Shown in pieces: positions 8,895 to 17,860 of a stretch of DNA of 64,000 nt. Source of the stretch: JACCVL01 sp963704295. Lineage in GTDB: Bacteria > Actinomycetota > Actinomycetes > Propionibacteriales > Nocardioidaceae. The notes beneath the pieces were generated by a model. That model made no database searches and was not told the origin of the DNA. It was given only the letters and a program-made list of their open reading frames with translations. How positions within the stretch are numbered: the stretch's first letter is position 1; every line of letters begins with the position of its first letter. The stretch is taken from positions 2,294,001-2,358,000 of the forward strand of contig OY969884.1 in assembly GCA_963704295.1 (NCBI GenBank), written 5' to 3'. A program made the translations under genes and the position numbers.

Positions 8895-9720
8895 TCACCC
8901 GCCCAGGAAGTGCTGGACCAACACCGGGGCGAGGACCTCGGCCTTCACCTCGTGGGTCTGTCCTCTCAGGACCGCCGTGTCGGCTCCGGGGATCTGGGCG
9001 GCGATGGCCGTCGGGACGTGCTGCATGTAGGCCGGGCTCTTGCCGCCGGCGATCAGCAGAGTGGACACTGCGATCCCGGCGTAGTGACCGTCCGGGAGCG
9101 GGAGCCCCCGGCGGTAGGGCGAGACGATCTCGAAGTCGTTGGGCAGGGTGTCCGCCGAAGCCTTGAGCCTCTTCCACATCGGCAACAGCGGCAGCACGAC
9201 GACGACCGGTGCCGGTACGCCCAGCAGCCGCAGGAACGTCTGCACCGCCCGGGTGCGCCGGCCGCTCGGCCAGGAGGCCGCGCAGCCCGTCGGTGAACGC
9301 GGGGTCGTCCGGCCGGTGGCTGCCGTCCAGGATGAAGGGCGGCTCGTACACGGCGAGCCGGCTGCTCAGCGCCCCCTGCCGGGCGGCCTCCAGCGACAGG
9401 GCCGCGCCGGAGGACATGCCGAAGACGAACGCCTCCGAGTCGATGCTGCCGAGGACGGCGACCAGGTCCTCCACCTCTCGCTGGACCTGGTACGGCGAAG
9501 CGCCCGGTCCGCTCGCGCCGCGACCGCGTCGGTCGTAACCCACGACGGTGAAGCGGTCCGCCAGGATCGGAGCGAGCTCCTCGAAGGCGCCCATCCCGCG
9601 ATGGCACAGAGCGCCCTCGACGATGACGAGCGGTGGTCCGCTGCCGGTCACCTCGTAGGCGATCGGGGTCCCGTCCGCGGAGGCGGCGAACTCGGTGGCG
9701 GCGGTCGGAGGGGCGCTCAT
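8895..9720 (-). CDS. alpha/beta hydrolase, one-base frameshift
   Basis: Starts at ATG 9720 and shows a hydrolase-fold core: GSGPPLVIVEGA, oxyanion-type region ALCHRGMGAFEELAP, YDRRGRGAS, and a nucleophile elbow FGMSSGAA with Ser. The frame shifts near 9247-9253 in a C/G run; the protein resumes as VQTFLRLLGVPAPVVVVLPLL and runs to the stop at 8895 with the expected late Asp (PGADTAVL) and His (GQTHEVKAEV). The span of 826 bases is 1 mod 3, so one extra base explains it. With that removed the length (~274) is normal. Substrate unknown. Confidence 0.82.
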
Positions 9721-9803
9721 GCCGCGCAGGATTACAGGCCGCGTGCCACGACGTCCCGGGTTCAGGCACGGGAGTGGAGACCACGAAGGAAGCGGTCGCT
9801 CGA

Positions 9804-10106
9804 TCAGTCCCGGATGGGGGACCCGACCACCTCGAACCGGAACCCGCCGAAAGTGCCGGACAGGAGCGGCTGTGCCGCGGTGATCACCGCCTGGACCTCG
9901 GGCAGCGCGAGCGACGCTCGGTGTGCCGCTGCACTCTCCCAGAGCTCCACGACGAACACCGTGTCGGGCTCGTCGTCGCTGACACCCACCTCGTAGGTCA
10001 GACACCCCACCTGCTGCAGGGCACTGTTGCGTGCGATGAGGTGCGCGACCAGCTCATCGCGCTTGCCCGGGATGGCACCGAGCGTGCCCACATTCGCGAA
10101 GGTCAT
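9804..10106 (-). CDS. antibiotic biosynthesis monooxygenase (ABM) family protein
   Basis: 100 residues from ATG 10106. It fits the ABM/YgiN-type ferredoxin-like fold: NVGTLGAIPGKRDELVAHLIA, then CLTYEVGVSDDEPDTVFVVELWESAAAHRASLALPEV and a short final strand. Members are small dimers that act as cofactor-less oxygenases or quinol-acting enzymes; the substrate cannot be read from sequence. It lies 59 bp downstream of the sarcosine-oxidase-like gamma subunit on the same strand and could be the last gene of that transcript. Confidence 0.8.
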   Translation of the reverse strand: MTFANVGTLGAIPGKRDELVAHLIARNSALQQVGCLTYEVGVSDDEPDTVFVVELWESAAAHRASLALPEVQAVITAAQPLLSGTFGGFRFEVVGSPIRD

Positions 10107-10165
10107 GGTCGGCCAGGCTAGTCCGCGGCGATCGCCAACAGTGCGAGCGCTGGCCACGTTCACAC

Positions 10166-10816
10166 CTACGTGTGGTCGGGCCAGGGAGGTGCGCCGGCGA
10201 CCAGCCGCGCACCGAAGTCGGCGCCCGCGGCCAGCATCGACTCCACCAGGTAGCGGCCGCTGGAACGCTCGCAGTGCAGCAGGTACGACGGACCCCCGGC
10301 GATGTCGTCGCGGACCACGTCGGTGACCACCCGGGCCAGGCTGGTGCGCAGCGCGGCGCCCTGCGGCACGAACCGGTCGTCGAGGTCGACGGCGGTGACC
10401 CGGCGCAGCAGGTCCAGCGTGGCCACCCCGCTGACCCGCATCAGCGCCCGGCCGTGGGTCAGGTCCATCACCGTCGTGAGGCCGTCGGTGGCGTCCACGA
10501 GTAGTGACCGGTAGCGCTGCACCGTTTCGTCGGCCGAGCCCACCGGCGCCAGCAGCAGCCACTCGCCCGGCGCGGAGCCGGTGACCAGGACGTCACCGAC
10601 CCAGGCGGCGCGCCCGAACCGCGCGCCGAGTGCCTCCTCCACCGCGGGAGTCGCGGGTGCCTTCACCAGCACCTTGGCGACGGCACTGAGGTCGGTCACC
10701 GCCACATCGCCGTCGGCGGTCTCGGCCTCCCCGGCGACCACCTCCCAGCCGTCGGCGACCCGGGTGGCGGTGCCGGGCTCGATCAGCGCACTGCGGGCGA
10801 CGGGGTGCTCAGGCAC
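10166..10816 (-). CDS. soxG: sarcosine oxidase gamma subunit / N-methylglutamate dehydrogenase subunit D
   Basis: 216 residues from GTG 10816, overlapping the alpha-subunit stop by 8 bp. It matches the SoxG/MgdD family: a GcvT-like folate-domain fragment with APGEWLLLAPVGSADE, DLTHGRALMRVSGVATLDLLRRVTAVDL and a final catalytic-free barrel. It is the smallest partner of the heterotetramer (beta-delta-alpha-gamma order). Sarcosine oxidase and N-methylglutamate dehydrogenase subunits are homologous, so the symbol is tentative; neighbours favour the methylamine-pathway version (mgdD). Confidence 0.88.
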   Translation of the reverse strand: MPEHPVARSALIEPGTATRVADGWEVVAGEAETADGDVAVTDLSAVAKVLVKAPATPAVEEALGARFGRAAWVGDVLVTGSAPGEWLLLAPVGSADETVQRYRSLLVDATDGLTTVMDLTHGRALMRVSGVATLDLLRRVTAVDLDDRFVPQGAALRTSLARVVTDVVRDDIAGGPSYLLHCERSSGRYLVESMLAAGADFGARLVAGAPPWPDHT

Positions 10817-13670
10817 GGGCGCGTGCTCCTTCCGGGTCGACGTGGGACAGCTCGGCGCAGACCCTTGCCTCCACGATCCTCCCGTCCGGCTGCAACACCC
10901 GGACCACGGTGCCGGGAACCGCCTGGTCGGTCCGGAGCTGGGCCAGGCAGATGCCGCGGTCCAGCGTGGGGGAGAGGCGGGAGGAGGTGACCCGGCCCAG
11001 GATCTCGCTCCTGGCGCTCACGATCTGGCTGGCCTCGGGAGGAACGACGTCGGCCAGGACCGGCTGCAGCGCGACCAGCTGGGTCTGCGGACCGTCGTCT
11101 CGCTGCCAGCGCAGCTCGGGGGCGCCGGTGAAGTCGGGTTTGTCGAGCTTGACCGCCCAGTCGAGGCCCGCACTGAAGGCCTGGGTGAGGCCGTCGGTGT
11201 CCTGCCCCACGATCAGGTGACCCTTCTCCAGCCGCAGGATGCGCTGGGCCTCGACGCCGAACGCGCGGATGCCGAGGTTGGCGCCGGCCTTCAGCAGCGC
11301 GTTCCACACGTGCTGGCCGTAGCTCGCCGGCACGTGCAACTCGTAGCTGAGCTCCCCGGTGAAGCCGATCCGCCACACGACGACGTCGGCGACGCCGGCC
11401 ACCGTCCCGGTCCGGACGTTCATGTAGCCGAACGCCTCGGGGTCGAGGTCGAGGTCGGTGAGCCGCGAGAGCAGCTCGCGAGACCGGGGCCCGGCACAGT
11501 TGATGCTCGCGTACGACGTGGTCACCGGGACGCAGTGCACCTGCCAGTCCGGGTGCGCGGTCTGGAGCCAGTTCTCGGCCCACTCCCAGACCGCGGCGGC
11601 ACCGCCGGAGGTCGTGGACATCAGGTAGTGGTCCGGCCCGAGGTGGCCGGTGACCCCGTCGTCGAAGACGACGCCGTCCTCGGTGCACATCACGCCGTAG
11701 CGGACGCGGCCCACGCCGAGCTTCTGCCACTTGTTGACGTAGAGCAGCTCGAGCAGCTTCGGCACGTCGGGTCCGCGCAGGTCCAGCTTGCCGATCGGGG
11801 TGACGTCGATGATGCCGACCGCCTCGCGGACGGCCCGGACCTCGGCCGCGGGGTCGCCGTAGTGGTCGGGCCGGATCCAGGCGCCGGCCACCAGCGGCCG
11901 CGCGCCGTGGGCGACGTGCCAGTCGTGCATGGGGGAGTACCGCGTCGGCTCGAGGGTGCGGCCCGCCAGCGCCCCCAGCGTCGTGGGGGAGTACGGCGGC
12001 CGCCAGACGGTGGTGCCGGTGTCCTGGATCGAGGCGCCGTTGGCCTCGGCGATGGCCGCGACGGCGTTGATCGTCTCCAGCTTGCCCTGCAGCGGGCCCA
12101 TGGTGGCCGTGGTGTACCGCTTGGCCAGCTCCGCGGAGTCGTATCCCTCCGCGACGGCGGTGAACAGGTCTTTGCTCGACACGTCCTCGGAGAAGTCGAC
12201 GAAGCCGTGCGTGCTCGAACGAAACAGCTCCGGGTGCCGATCCCGGGGCAGGCTCGGCACCTCGACCGGGTCGGTCTCGGGCGGGAGCGCCGGGGCGTTC
12301 TCGCCCCGGGTGGGCAGCCCGGTGGCCCAGGCCCGGGCCAGGTCGAGGCCGCGCCGGGCGGCCTCCCGCCCGGTGGCTCCCGCATGCGCCAACAGTTCCT
12401 CGACAGACCCGTCGCCGGCCAGTCCGCCGGTGACGAGGACGTCGTCCGGGAGCCGGTCGGGGAAGAAGCGGGCCGCGACCGGGTCGTAGACCGGCCGGTC
12501 CCCGGCCATGTTGACCAACGACGTCGGGGCGGTCCAGCCGGTCGAGACCACCAGCAGGTCGGCCGGCACGGTGCGGCCGTCGGAGAGCTCGACCGACGTC
12601 AGGCCGCCGCGCCCGTTGGCCCGCACCACGTGCTCCCCCCGGCGGCCGTCGACGACCGCGGCCACCTCGACCCCGCTCCGCGCCAGATCGTCGAGGCAGG
12701 CGTCCCCGTGCGCGTTGGCCGTGAAGACCACGGCCCGCTCGCCCGGGCGCACGGCGTACAGGTTGACGAGTCGTCGCACGGCGGTGCCGAGGACCACGCC
12801 GGGCAGGTCGTTGCCCGCGAAGACGTAGGGCCGCTCCACCAGACCGGGAGCGACCACCAGCGTCTTGGCGCGCACCTTGACCAGCCGCTCGGAGCCGTCC
12901 GGGCGGCGCGCGATGACACCGATCCAGTTGTCGTCGTAGCGCCCGATCACCACGGCGTCGGTGAGCACCTCGAGCGCGGGCGCCTCGGCGACTCGGCGAC
13001 GAAGCTCCTCCAGTCGGTCGCGTGAGGTCTCGCCGCTCCACCGCCAGTGCCCGCCCAGGGCCGGCTCCTCCTCGACCAGGAGCACCCGGGCGCCGGCCTC
13101 GGCGGCGGCCACGGCCGCCTGCATGCCGGCCGGGCCGCCGCCCGCCACCAGCACGTCGGGGTGGGCGTAGGTCTTGTCCAGCTGGCGGTGTGGCGTGGCG
13201 ATGTCCACGGCGCCCGCGTGGACGAACCGCTTGAGGACCGACTCGTACGCCGGCCACAGTCGCTGCGGCTTGATGAACGTCTTGTAGTAGAAGCCCGGGG
13301 CCAGGAACCGGCCGACCAGGCCGTTGGCCGCCTTGACGTCGAACCGGAGCGAGGGCCACGCGTCCTGGCTGCGGACGTCCATGCCGTTCGCGACCTGCCG
13401 GTGACCGCCGCGGACGTTCGGCTCGTCGTCCACCTGCACCATCAGGTTCGGGTCCAGCCAGCCGGCGGTCATCAGGCCGCGTGGCCGGTGGTACTTGAAG
13501 CTGCGGTTGAAGACCCTCACCCCGGACGCCGCGAGGGCGGAGGCGATGGTGTCCCCCCGGTAGCCGCGGTACGCCGTGCCGTTGAACGTGAAGAGGACCG
13601 GCTCGTCGCGCGCGATGACCTCCCCGGGCACCGGCGGCAGCCGCCACTCCTGACCCGCCGTCGAGCTCAC
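10809..13670 (-). CDS. soxA: sarcosine oxidase alpha subunit / N-methylglutamate dehydrogenase subunit C
   Basis: 953 residues, the normal size. GTG start at 13670 overlaps the delta-subunit stop (GTGA). Order: an N-terminal 2Fe-2S-like/ubiquitin-type region (FTFNGTAYRGYRGDTIASAL), an NAD(P)-binding Rossmann site (DVLVAGGGPAGMQAA, ~175-190) with second half GLVERPYVFAGNDLPGV, then a C-terminal aminomethyltransferase (GcvT) half with a folate site (YSPMHDWHV, IGKLDLRGPDVPKLLELLYVNKW, GFTGELSYELHV). Role: oxidative demethylation of sarcosine or N-methylglutamate, passing the one-carbon unit to tetrahydrofolate. Adjacent mgsABC/gmaS-type genes favour N-methylglutamate. Confidence 0.93.
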   Translation of the reverse strand: MSSTAGQEWRLPPVPGEVIARDEPVLFTFNGTAYRGYRGDTIASALAASGVRVFNRSFKYHRPRGLMTAGWLDPNLMVQVDDEPNVRGGHRQVANGMDVRSQDAWPSLRFDVKAANGLVGRFLAPGFYYKTFIKPQRLWPAYESVLKRFVHAGAVDIATPHRQLDKTYAHPDVLVAGGGPAGMQAAVAAAEAGARVLLVEEEPALGGHWRWSGETSRDRLEELRRRVAEAPALEVLTDAVVIGRYDDNWIGVIARRPDGSERLVKVRAKTLVVAPGLVERPYVFAGNDLPGVVLGTAVRRLVNLYAVRPGERAVVFTANAHGDACLDDLARSGVEVAAVVDGRRGEHVVRANGRGGLTSVELSDGRTVPADLLVVSTGWTAPTSLVNMAGDRPVYDPVAARFFPDRLPDDVLVTGGLAGDGSVEELLAHAGATGREAARRGLDLARAWATGLPTRGENAPALPPETDPVEVPSLPRDRHPELFRSSTHGFVDFSEDVSSKDLFTAVAEGYDSAELAKRYTTATMGPLQGKLETINAVAAIAEANGASIQDTGTTVWRPPYSPTTLGALAGRTLEPTRYSPMHDWHVAHGARPLVAGAWIRPDHYGDPAAEVRAVREAVGIIDVTPIGKLDLRGPDVPKLLELLYVNKWQKLGVGRVRYGVMCTEDGVVFDDGVTGHLGPDHYLMSTTSGGAAAVWEWAENWLQTAHPDWQVHCVPVTTSYASINCAGPRSRELLSRLTDLDLDPEAFGYMNVRTGTVAGVADVVVWRIGFTGELSYELHVPASYGQHVWNALLKAGANLGIRAFGVEAQRILRLEKGHLIVGQDTDGLTQAFSAGLDWAVKLDKPDFTGAPELRWQRDDGPQTQLVALQPVLADVVPPEASQIVSARSEILGRVTSSRLSPTLDRGICLAQLRTDQAVPGTVVRVLQPDGRIVEARVCAELSHVDPEGARARA

Positions 13671-13942
13671 GACTCGGCCCCCTTCGGCTCCTGCCCCAGC
13701 CGCCAGGTGGCGAGGACGGTGTTGTCCCGGGTGTCCCGCTCGGCGTCGAAGAACCGGCGGCACCCGGCCCGGTGCAGCCAACGCTCGTGCACGCGGCCGG
13801 CCGGGTTGCGGCGCAGGTAGAGGTAGCTGCGCCACTCGGAGCGGTGGGCGGTGCTCGGGTCGGGTCGCTCGACGACCTCGCCCAGGGAGTGGAACTCGCT
13901 GACGTTGCGCGGTCCGCACCACGGGCACTGCAGGACCATCAC
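13667..13942 (-). CDS. soxD: sarcosine oxidase delta subunit / N-methylglutamate dehydrogenase subunit B
   Basis: About 90 residues; GTG 13942 and ATG 13939 are adjacent starts behind a GAGGAG ribosome site. It shows the zinc-site pattern of SoxD: CPWCG near the N-terminus, a conserved His, and a later Cys in HRAGCRRFF, with the family signature WRSYLYLRRNPAGRVHERW. It is a structural subunit that binds zinc in the heterotetramer. It sits between beta and alpha subunits, the standard order. Confidence 0.92.
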   Translation of the reverse strand: MMVLQCPWCGPRNVSEFHSLGEVVERPDPSTAHRSEWRSYLYLRRNPAGRVHERWLHRAGCRRFFDAERDTRDNTVLATWRLGQEPKGAES

Positions 13943-13975
13943 GGGCGGGCTCCTCGGCGGAGGGGACGGACGTGG

Positions 13976-15283
13976 TCAGTGGCCAACGGAGGCTGCTCCC
14001 TTTTCCCCGACGAGCTCGCCGGCGAGGAACCGGTCCGCGCCGAACGGCTCGATCAGCGCCGGCGGCTTGCCGTCGTTGATGAGCAGCGCCATCTGTTCGC
14101 CGGCCACCGGGCCGGCCTTGAACCCGTACGTCCCCCAGCCGATGTCGACGTGATAGCCGTCGACCTCGGTCGGGCCCATGATCGGGCTGTAGTCGGGGGT
14201 CATGTCGCACAGGCCGGCCCACTGCCGCAGCAGCCGCATCTTCGACAGGCCGGGCATCAGCTCCAGGACGTGCCCGGCCAGGCTCTCGATGAAGTCGAGC
14301 GAGCCGCGCATGGAGTACTGCGCGAACGGGTCGACGCTGGCGCCGAAGACCAGCTCGCCGCGCGCGGTCTGGCTGACGTAGACGTGCAGCGTGCCGGAGA
14401 CGACCACCGGGTCGAGGAACGGCTGGACCGGCTCGGTGACCGCAGCCTGCAGCGGGTAGGTGACGATCGGCGTCCGCACGCCGACCATGTCGTTGATCAG
14501 CGACGACCACCCGGCCGTGCAGTTCACCACCGTGCCGGTGGCGATCCGGCCGCGCGAGGTGCGGACTCCGGTGACCCGGCCGTGCTCGGTGTCGATGCCC
14601 TGCACCTCGGTGCGCTGGTGCAGGTGCACGCCGTACAGGTCGGCGGCGCGGGCGTAGCCCCAGACCACCGCGTCGTGCCGGATGATGCCGCCCGGCGGGT
14701 GGTGCAGCGCGCCCAGGATCGGGTAGCGCGGCTCCTCGGAGACGTCGAGAGCCGGCGCCATCTTCTTGATCTCGTCCGGGCCGATGACCTCGGAGTCGAT
14801 GCCCTGCAGCTTGTTGACCTCGGCACGCCACCGCATGGTGCGCAGCGAGGCGTCGCTGTGCGCGAGGGTCAGGTGCCCCCGCTGGGAAAACATGATGTTG
14901 AAGTTCAGCTCCGCGGACAGCCGCTCGTAGAGCTTGACCGAGCGGTCGTAGAAGGCCACCCCCTCGGGGGTGAGGTAGTTGGACCGGGCGATCGCGGTGT
15001 TCCGGCCCGAGCCGCCTCCGCCGAGGTAGCCCATGTCCAGCACCGCCACATTGGTGATGCCGTGCCGGGACGCCAGGTAGTAGGCGGTGGCCAGCCCGTG
15101 GATGCCGCCCCCGACGATGACGACGTCGTAGCGGTCCGCCAGGTCGTGCGAGCGCCAGGCCGGTCTCCAGTCCGGCGCCCGGCGCAGCCCTTGCCGGACC
15201 AGGGCGGCGGCGGAGTATCCGGAGACGCGGGCGGTGGGCTTGTCGGCAGCACCCGGGTCCGGGCGCGGCTGCCGTCGTGTCAT
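13976..15283 (-). CDS. soxB: sarcosine oxidase beta subunit / N-methylglutamate dehydrogenase subunit A
   Basis: 435 residues from ATG 15283, chosen for the GGGAG ribosome site six bases upstream; a longer frame exists to 15343 but lacks one. DAO-type FAD oxidoreductase: dinucleotide site VVIVGGGIHGLATAYYLA near residues 50-67, the FMN-attachment region and typical C-terminal MTPDYSPIMGPTEVDGYHVDIGWGTYGFK block. It oxidises the N-methyl amine of sarcosine or N-methylglutamate. First of four tightly packed genes (B-D-A-G), 88 bp downstream of the XRE-cupin regulator. Confidence 0.93.
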   Translation of the reverse strand: MTRRQPRPDPGAADKPTARVSGYSAAALVRQGLRRAPDWRPAWRSHDLADRYDVVIVGGGIHGLATAYYLASRHGITNVAVLDMGYLGGGGSGRNTAIARSNYLTPEGVAFYDRSVKLYERLSAELNFNIMFSQRGHLTLAHSDASLRTMRWRAEVNKLQGIDSEVIGPDEIKKMAPALDVSEEPRYPILGALHHPPGGIIRHDAVVWGYARAADLYGVHLHQRTEVQGIDTEHGRVTGVRTSRGRIATGTVVNCTAGWSSLINDMVGVRTPIVTYPLQAAVTEPVQPFLDPVVVSGTLHVYVSQTARGELVFGASVDPFAQYSMRGSLDFIESLAGHVLELMPGLSKMRLLRQWAGLCDMTPDYSPIMGPTEVDGYHVDIGWGTYGFKAGPVAGEQMALLINDGKPPALIEPFGADRFLAGELVGEKGAASVGH

Positions 15284-15351
15284 CTGCGGCTCCCTGCGGG
15301 CATGGTGCGTCGGAGCATACGGTCGGTAGTAGACCCCGTCCATCCCCAGTG

Positions 15352-15372
15352 GAAAGAGCCTCGGGGTCTTTC
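15352..15372. terminator. hairpin just after the XRE-cupin stop codon
   Basis: GAAAGAGCC, loop TCG, GGGTCTTTC: eight of nine pairs match. It starts at the last base of the regulator stop codon and lies 69 bp ahead of the soxB start on the same (minus) strand. It could terminate or attenuate the regulator transcript before soxB, or be an operator of the soxB promoter. There is no long T tract, so the terminator role is only inferred. Confidence 0.35.
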
Positions 15373-16013
15373 TACAGGGTGTTCGCGGTCCCCGGGGTGA
15401 CGACCCGCAGCGACAGCATCTGGATCGGGAGCTCGACCGCGCGCGCCGGCCCGTGCGGCACCTCGCCGAGGAACTGGAGGGCGTCGCCGGGCTCGAGCAG
15501 CACGGTCCGGCCGGCGTAGCCGTACTCCAACGTCCCGGTCAGCATGAACAGGAACTCGCTGCCGCCGTGCTGGTAGAGCGGGAACTGCTCGGCATCGGAC
15601 TCGATCGTGACCAGAGTGGGTTCCAGCCGGTCGTGCGGGAAGCGCATCCGGCCGAGCAGCTGGTAGCGCTGACCGGCGCTGCTGCCCCGGTGTTGGAGAT
15701 CCAGACCCTGCCCCGCCTTCACATGCAGCAGGTCGTGCTCCTCATCCAGCCCCCGGAAGAACGCCGTCACCGGGACCGACAGCGCGGAGCCCACGCGGGC
15801 CAGCGTGGAGAGGGTGGGTGTCGTCTGCGCGTTCTCGATCTTCGAGAGCATCGCCTTCGAGACGCCGCTGCGCCCGGCCAGCTGGCTCAGCGTCCAGTCC
15901 AGGTGGGTGCGGTACTCCCGCAGCCGCAGCGCCACCACCGACCGCAGCGCGCCCTCCGCCTCGTCGGCGTCGACCCCCGCCGGCTCGGGGCGATCCTGTG
16001 GCTCTGCTGCCAT
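15372..16013 (-). CDS. XRE family transcriptional regulator with C-terminal cupin domain
   Basis: 213 residues from ATG 16013, with an AGGAGGTG ribosome site. N-terminal Cro/C1-type helix-turn-helix (LREYRTHLDWTLSQLAGRSGVSKAMLSKIENAQTTPTLSTLARVGSAL, ~32-82) and a C-terminal cupin (EFLFMLTGTLEYGYAGRTVLLEPGDALQFLGEVPHGP), the arrangement of PuuR-type regulators of amine and amino-acid catabolism. It is co-directional with the soxBDAG-like genes immediately downstream and divergent from the GntR regulator 46 bp away. It most likely controls the amine locus, with the cupin binding a pathway metabolite. Confidence 0.92.
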   Translation of the reverse strand: MAAEPQDRPEPAGVDADEAEGALRSVVALRLREYRTHLDWTLSQLAGRSGVSKAMLSKIENAQTTPTLSTLARVGSALSVPVTAFFRGLDEEHDLLHVKAGQGLDLQHRGSSAGQRYQLLGRMRFPHDRLEPTLVTIESDAEQFPLYQHGGSEFLFMLTGTLEYGYAGRTVLLEPGDALQFLGEVPHGPARAVELPIQMLSLRVVTPGTANTL

Positions 16014-16033
16014 CGGCGCACCTCCTGGCCGGG

Positions 16034-16053
16034 AGTGTATGGCGCCCTAGCAT
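16034..16053. promoter_or_regulatory. back-to-back promoters of the divergent XRE and GntR regulators
   Basis: The 46-bp intergenic gap holds a minus-strand -10 TACACT (read from 16039 to 16034) for the XRE gene and a plus-strand -10 TAGCAT (16048-16053) exactly six bases before the GntR GTG, the spacing typical of leaderless actinobacterial transcripts. Between and overlapping them is a near palindrome at 16038-16049 (TATGGCGCCCTA, 10 of 12 symmetric), a candidate shared operator. Positions are seen; function is inferred. Confidence 0.45.
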
Positions 16054-16059
16054 GAGGTC

Positions 16060-16770
16060 GTGTCGTCACCAGTGGCCGGCGTTCCCACCTCCGAAGCAGT
16101 GGCGGAACACCTGAAGCGGCTGATTCTTGCGGGGAACTACAGCCCCGGCGACCGCCTGCCCACCCAGCGCGACCTCGCCGAACAGCTCGGGGTGGGCCGG
16201 GTCAGCGTGCGGGGCGGGATCCGCCAGCTCGTCGCGGGTGGCTACCTGGAGGTGCGCCTCGGGGCCGCCGGAGGCGCCTTCGTGACCGGACTGTCCCGGC
16301 CGCTGGAGGCCTGGCGGCGACGCCTGCGCAGCATGGCCGGCGAGCTCGACGAGCTGATCGACTTCCGGATCGCGGTGGAGAGTCGCGCCGCCAGCCTCGC
16401 GGCCGAGCGGGCCAGTCGCGCCGACCTGGCCGAGATGCGCGCGGCCCTGCGCGCGATGCGCGCCTCCCGGTCGGGCGATGGCGAGCCGCGCACCGCCTTC
16501 CGACAGGCCGACGGCCAGTTCCACGACGCGTTGTGCCACGCGGCCCGCAACCGCCGCCTGGACGCCGCGATCCGTGACGCGCGACTGGAGCTCTTCACCC
16601 CGTACGACCTGCTGACCTACGACGAGCCGGTCAGCCCCGTGCTCCACGACCACCAGGCGATCTACGAGGCGGTCCGTGACGGGGACAAGGACCGTGCCGC
16701 CGCCCTGATGGCCGAGCACATCGAGCACACCCGGCAACAGCTCAGGTCGTTCGTCAACGACCCCGGGTGA
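16060..16770 (+). CDS. FadR-subfamily GntR transcriptional regulator
   Basis: 236 residues from GTG 16060; no ribosome site, but a TAGCAT -10 six bases upstream suggests a leaderless mRNA. Winged helix-turn-helix at ~10-70 (ILAGNYSPGDRLPTQRDLAEQLGVGRVSVRGGIRQLVAGGYLEV) and an FCD effector domain with metal-binding style residues (Asp in ELDELIDFR, His in QFHDALCHAA, HDHQAIYEAV, MAEHIEHT). Placed between the two halves of the amine locus, it precedes the mgsA-like gene by 172 bp, where a palindrome at 16834-16848 follows the promoter. Confidence 0.92.
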   Translation: MSSPVAGVPTSEAVAEHLKRLILAGNYSPGDRLPTQRDLAEQLGVGRVSVRGGIRQLVAGGYLEVRLGAAGGAFVTGLSRPLEAWRRRLRSMAGELDELIDFRIAVESRAASLAAERASRADLAEMRAALRAMRASRSGDGEPRTAFRQADGQFHDALCHAARNRRLDAAIRDARLELFTPYDLLTYDEPVSPVLHDHQAIYEAVRDGDKDRAAALMAEHIEHTRQQLRSFVNDPG

Positions 16771-16804
16771 GGCCGGAGGCGCCGCGCCGCCGAGGCGATA
16801 ACGC

Positions 16805-16848
16805 TTGACACCGGCCCGGGTGAGGTGTGCAATCCACTTGACCAATGG
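16805..16848 (+). promoter_or_regulatory. promoter and possible GntR operator of the mgs-gmaS-permease transcript
   Basis: TTGACA at 16805-16810, a 17-bp spacer, then TGCAAT at 16828-16833, a good vegetative promoter. Directly after the -10 is the imperfect palindrome CCACTTGACCAATGG (16834-16848; 10 of 15 symmetric), placed where a repressor would block transcription. CCAATGG recurs at 16862-16868. The GntR regulator just upstream is the natural candidate to bind. Confidence 0.5.
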
Positions 16849-16942
16849 GCCTTCGATGGGGCCAATGGAAGCGGCTTGCGACAAGGCTCCGCTTCCCCAG
16901 CCACGCGACCACTCGTCCGCGCGGACGACGGGAAGGGTGTTC

Positions 16943-17860
16943 ATGTGCGGCATCGTCGGTCTCCATCTGAAGACCCCGCGGCATCAGGACGTTCTGGGCC
17001 GGTTGCTCATCCCGATGCTGGACTGCATGCAGACGCGGGGCTCGGACTCGGCGGGCCTCGCGATCTACTCGGATCCGGTGCCTGCGGGCTCGTTCCGGTA
17101 CTCGATCCGGCTGGCTGAGACCCTCTCCCACGAGGAGCTGCAGGCCGACGTCGCCGCCCTGGCTGTGGAGCTGTCCTCCGACCTCGGCGGGGCGGTGACC
17201 TGCGAGCGGATCCGGCCGGACGGCGCGGTCCTGGTCGCCCCCGACCGCTGGGGACAGGTGGCGGAGTGCCTGCAGGCCCGCCGCCCGGGCGCCTCCGTCG
17301 TCGGATTCGGCCGACACATCGAGGTCGTCAAGGACGCCGGGACGCCCGGCGAGATCTGCGTGCGCCACGACATCGACGACCGGGCCGGCTACCAGGGCAT
17401 CGGACACACCCGGATGGCCACCGAGTCCGCGGTCACGACCGACCACTCGCACCCGTTCGCGCCCAACCCGGACCTGGCGCTGGTGCACAACGGCTCCTTC
17501 TCCAACTACGCCACGGTCCGCCGGCGGCTGGAGCAGCAGGGGATCCACTGCGTCACCGACAACGACTCCGAGGTCGCCGCCCGCCTGATCGGGCGCGAGC
17601 TGGCGACCGGCGCGCCGCTCGAGGTCGCCCTGAAGACCGCAGCGACCGAGATGGACGGCTTCTTCACCCTCCTGGTGGCCACCGGAACGGAGTTCGCCGT
17701 CGTCCGCGACTCCTTCGCCTGCAAGCCGCTGGTCGTGGCGGAGACCGACGACTACGTCGCGGTGACGTCGGAGTACGTCGCGATGACCAGCCTGCCGGGC
17801 ATCGACTCGGCCACTGTGCATGAGCCGATGCCGGGAGAGATCCACGTATGGGCCCGGTGA
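16943..17860 (+). CDS. mgsA: class II glutamine amidotransferase subunit (MgsA/GlxB type)
   Basis: 305 residues; ATG 16943 places the catalytic Cys at position 2 (MCGIVGLH), behind a GGAAGGG ribosome site. The Ntn-hydrolase glutaminase fold is clear: GIGHTRMATES, DHSHPFAP, LVHNGSFSNY and TDNDSEVAA. It is a stand-alone equivalent of the amidotransferase domain of glutamate synthase. In the N-methylglutamate pathway this subunit of N-methylglutamate synthase hydrolyses gamma-glutamylmethylamide and channels methylamine. It overlaps the next gene by 13 bp. GlxB of rhizobia is the alternative name for the same family. Confidence 0.85.
   Translation: MCGIVGLHLKTPRHQDVLGRLLIPMLDCMQTRGSDSAGLAIYSDPVPAGSFRYSIRLAETLSHEELQADVAALAVELSSDLGGAVTCERIRPDGAVLVAPDRWGQVAECLQARRPGASVVGFGRHIEVVKDAGTPGEICVRHDIDDRAGYQGIGHTRMATESAVTTDHSHPFAPNPDLALVHNGSFSNYATVRRRLEQQGIHCVTDNDSEVAARLIGRELATGAPLEVALKTAATEMDGFFTLLVATGTEFAVVRDSFACKPLVVAETDDYVAVTSEYVAMTSLPGIDSATVHEPMPGEIHVWAR

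Noticed and set aside
10581..13025. 814-codon open frame on the plus strand
   Set aside because: It is antisense to soxA/soxG; composition is Arg/Gly/Val-rich with no domain, a shadow of high-GC third positions.
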